Positions 28,720 through 29,926 of a stretch of DNA of 29,926 nt are shown in pieces (the stretch's first letter is position 1; each line of letters begins with the position of its first letter). The stretch spans positions 1 through 29,926 of IMG/VR virus record IMGVR_UViG_3300025881_000059. One strand, 5' to 3'. The DNA comes from a virus. The notes under the pieces were generated by a model, which did not search any database, had not been told where the DNA came from, and was given only the letters and a program-made list of their open reading frames with translations. A program made the position numbers and the translations under genes.

Positions 28720-28904
28720 GTGTAGCAGGGATAGTTCTAGCAATTATCGCCATAATCCTATCGGGATGTTCTGACCCATCTCTTGAGAAAGCTCTACAGC
28801 AAGAGCAGCAGATGTATTGTGATATGGTGAAGATTGGGATAGAGTCTGATGGTGAATATGGATGGAATGACTATAACCATAACTATAGCGAGGTGTGCAA
28901 ATGA
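28716..28904 (+). CDS. Small lipoprotein
   Basis: 62 residues. Signal peptide MSVAGIVLAIIAIILSGCSD with lipobox LSGC (Cys18). Mature part ~45 residues: EKALQQEQQMYCDMVKIGIE, then GEYGWNDYNHNYSEVCK. The pattern Y-C-X-M-V, G-X-X-G-W-X-D-Y and a final V-C-K resembles small phage proteins I recall from many tailed phages (function unknown). It is far from the lysis genes and already has a separate o-spanin counterpart at 4983, so it is not expected to be Rz1. Tight ATGA overlap before and a 4-base overlap with the next gene. Confidence 0.7.
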   Translation: MSVAGIVLAIIAIILSGCSDPSLEKALQQEQQMYCDMVKIGIESDGEYGWNDYNHNYSEVCK

Positions 28905-29680
28905 AAGATTCAAAAGTATTTCTGAAGTGTGTAAAGACTCACAGCAGTTATCTGAAAGAAGGTAAAGTGTATCCAGCAACATTAGAAAGCGACGGAAACG
29001 GTTATTATTTTACCACAGATTCCAACGAACCAGTCTATCAGTGGAAACTCATAGGTTCACATGCAGACTTTGAAATCGTACAAGAAAACGAAGAGGGATC
29101 TATGACCAGTGTTTTAACATTAACCCCAGAATCTCTTGGTTGTTTTCAGCAAGTGGCTGATGTGATTGGTGTTGAAAGTGCTCGTGAAGAATTGCAGAGG
29201 GTTATTGATTATCATGGGAACAACTTTGATTCCCCGTTCGGTCCCGAAAACGAACTTGATGCATGCTTTGAGTGGGCTGAGACAAGACAAGGGGATTGTT
29301 TTTGGGGTACAATTAGCAATGGAGAAATCCCAGAAGGATTCACACCAAAGAGTCAGTTACGATCTCAAGAATTGTCTGAGCCTAAGTTTGGTGATTTGCT
29401 TAATGGCAATGGTGTTTGCTACGTGTTTATTCGTGTAGACAACAATGGTGATTGTATGGTTATAGATGATAAGGGGAATTTTGTCTTTGCGTCATTGGAT
29501 TTCTTTGACGAATATAAACCGGACCCCGCACAAGAGCTTCGCAATCGCATCCTTGCTAGGTGGCAGTCTAAGACATTAGACAGTGCGTTTGACACGGAAG
29601 TTTGTATTGTTGAAATGCGTATGGGTGATTTGATTAACTTTGTTATTGAAAATTTAAACCACGAGTTTGCGGATAATTAA
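28901..29680 (+). CDS. Hypothetical protein (259 residues)
   Basis: ATG 28901 is used, with GAGG at 28890-28893; an in-frame GTG at 28895 is too close to it. N-terminal SH3-like start (KVFLKCVKTHSSYLKEGKVY, then PATLESDGNGYYFT). A central helix with SLGCFQQVADVIGVESAREE and an acidic part follow, then another beta section (KFGDLLNGNGVCYVFIRVDN) and a C-terminal helix. The K-X-G-K-X-Y start resembles the KVGQKYRVVDE start of the gene at 21106, so small SH3-like heads may be shared. Function unknown. Confidence 0.62.
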   Translation: MKDSKVFLKCVKTHSSYLKEGKVYPATLESDGNGYYFTTDSNEPVYQWKLIGSHADFEIVQENEEGSMTSVLTLTPESLGCFQQVADVIGVESAREELQRVIDYHGNNFDSPFGPENELDACFEWAETRQGDCFWGTISNGEIPEGFTPKSQLRSQELSEPKFGDLLNGNGVCYVFIRVDNNGDCMVIDDKGNFVFASLDFFDEYKPDPAQELRNRILARWQSKTLDSAFDTEVCIVEMRMGDLINFVIENLNHEFADN

Positions 29681-29700
29681 AAACTTTCTGTTTAGCTCTT

Positions 29701-29838
29701 ATGAATAGGCATGGAAAATTTATTGCAGATGAAGGCTTCTCAAGTGAACCTAGGTTTATAGCAGGTGGGCGTGTGTATCGTTGGGAATTCAAGAGTATCG
29801 GTGGTGGGATGTGGGAAGTACGTTTGGGAGATTTGTGA
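29701..29838 (+). CDS. Small hypothetical protein (45 residues)
   Basis: MNRHGKFIADEGFSSEPRFI, then GGRVYRWEFKSIGGGMWEVR. Beta-rich and basic. No convincing ribosome-binding site before the ATG (TTAGCTCTT), but the stop overlaps the start of the following gene (TGATG), which supports it as an operon member. Confidence 0.5.
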   Translation: MNRHGKFIADEGFSSEPRFIAGGRVYRWEFKSIGGGMWEVRLGDL

Positions 29839-29926
29839 TGGCACAGTGTGCTAAATTATCAGCGGATCAAATAAACATGCTTGGATTCTCCACGTATCCG
29901 GGTGAGATTGTGATGATTGATTATGA
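29838..29926 (+). CDS. Start of a hypothetical gene, cut by the window end
   Basis: ATG overlaps the previous stop and has GGGAG upstream. 29 whole codons are visible: MAQCAKLSADQINMLGFSTY, then PGEIVMIDY. No stop before the window ends. Not recognised. Confidence 0.5.
   Translation, partial: MAQCAKLSADQINMLGFSTYPGEIVMIDY

Noticed and set aside
28716-28904. Second o-spanin
   Set aside because: It has a lipobox but is not next to any i-spanin, lies in the early block, and resembles another small phage protein pattern.
1-29926. CRISPR array, insertion sequence, integrase or attachment site
   Set aside because: No regularly spaced repeats beyond the two 12-base copies, no transposase or recombinase motifs, and no tRNA end was seen.

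Overview
The window looks like part of a lytic, tailed double-stranded DNA phage of a Gram-negative host. A Gram-negative host is indicated by an i-spanin/o-spanin pair with the o-spanin gene nested out of frame inside the i-spanin gene. The tail genes (end of a baseplate-J-like protein, a DUF2612-like protein, a collar-domain fibre) suggest a contractile tail. The replication genes are T7-like (gp2.5-, gp4-, gp6- and family A polymerase-like). The SleB-type lysin and Ig-like repeats would fit a marine gammaproteobacterial host, but the host cannot be named from sequence alone. No integrase, repressor or phage RNA polymerase is visible in the window.

Layout. (1) 1-10498, + strand: late genes. 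Baseplate and tail-fibre genes come first, then lysis genes (membrane/coiled-coil protein, holin, Rz/Rz1). A beta-helix tailspike of mosaic composition follows, then debris of a further gene, a secreted SleB-type wall hydrolase, a frameshifted gene and an Ig-like-domain protein. The block ends at an intrinsic terminator near 10589-10629. (2) 10634-22656, - strand: replication and accessory genes, read from right to left. They are a set of small unknown genes, a nucleotidyltransferase, an HNH-AP2 nuclease, a primase-helicase lacking the zinc-binding domain, DNA polymerase, ssDNA-binding protein, a DUF723/GIY-YIG-like homing nuclease, a 5'-3' exonuclease and an HNH nuclease. (3) 22657-23016: a divergent control region with one leftward and two rightward sigma70-like promoters, direct repeats and an inverted repeat. 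(4) 23017-29926, + strand: about twenty small genes, mostly unknown, closely packed with good ribosome-binding sites. They are typical of early host-takeover genes and include membrane proteins, a secreted barrel-like protein, a lipoprotein, a very acidic protein, a 25-residue basic peptide and an HNH/AP2 mobile nuclease.

How it works together. All five strong promoter candidates carry the exact -35 hexamer TTGACA with 17-18 base spacers, so the early and replication genes are probably read by host RNA polymerase. Exonuclease, HNH nuclease, SSB, polymerase and primase-helicase make a compact T7-type replisome and host-DNA degradation set. Late genes supply the tail tip, receptor binding and lysis.

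Main oddities: the GC-rich module in the middle of the tailspike; the single-base frameshift near 8795; the remnant reading YVIRP at 7832; the primase-helicase without its zinc-binding domain; the homing nuclease with a TTG start behind a hairpin, in frame with the ssb stop; the repeat-rich divergent control region; and a possible structured RNA at 23844-23912.
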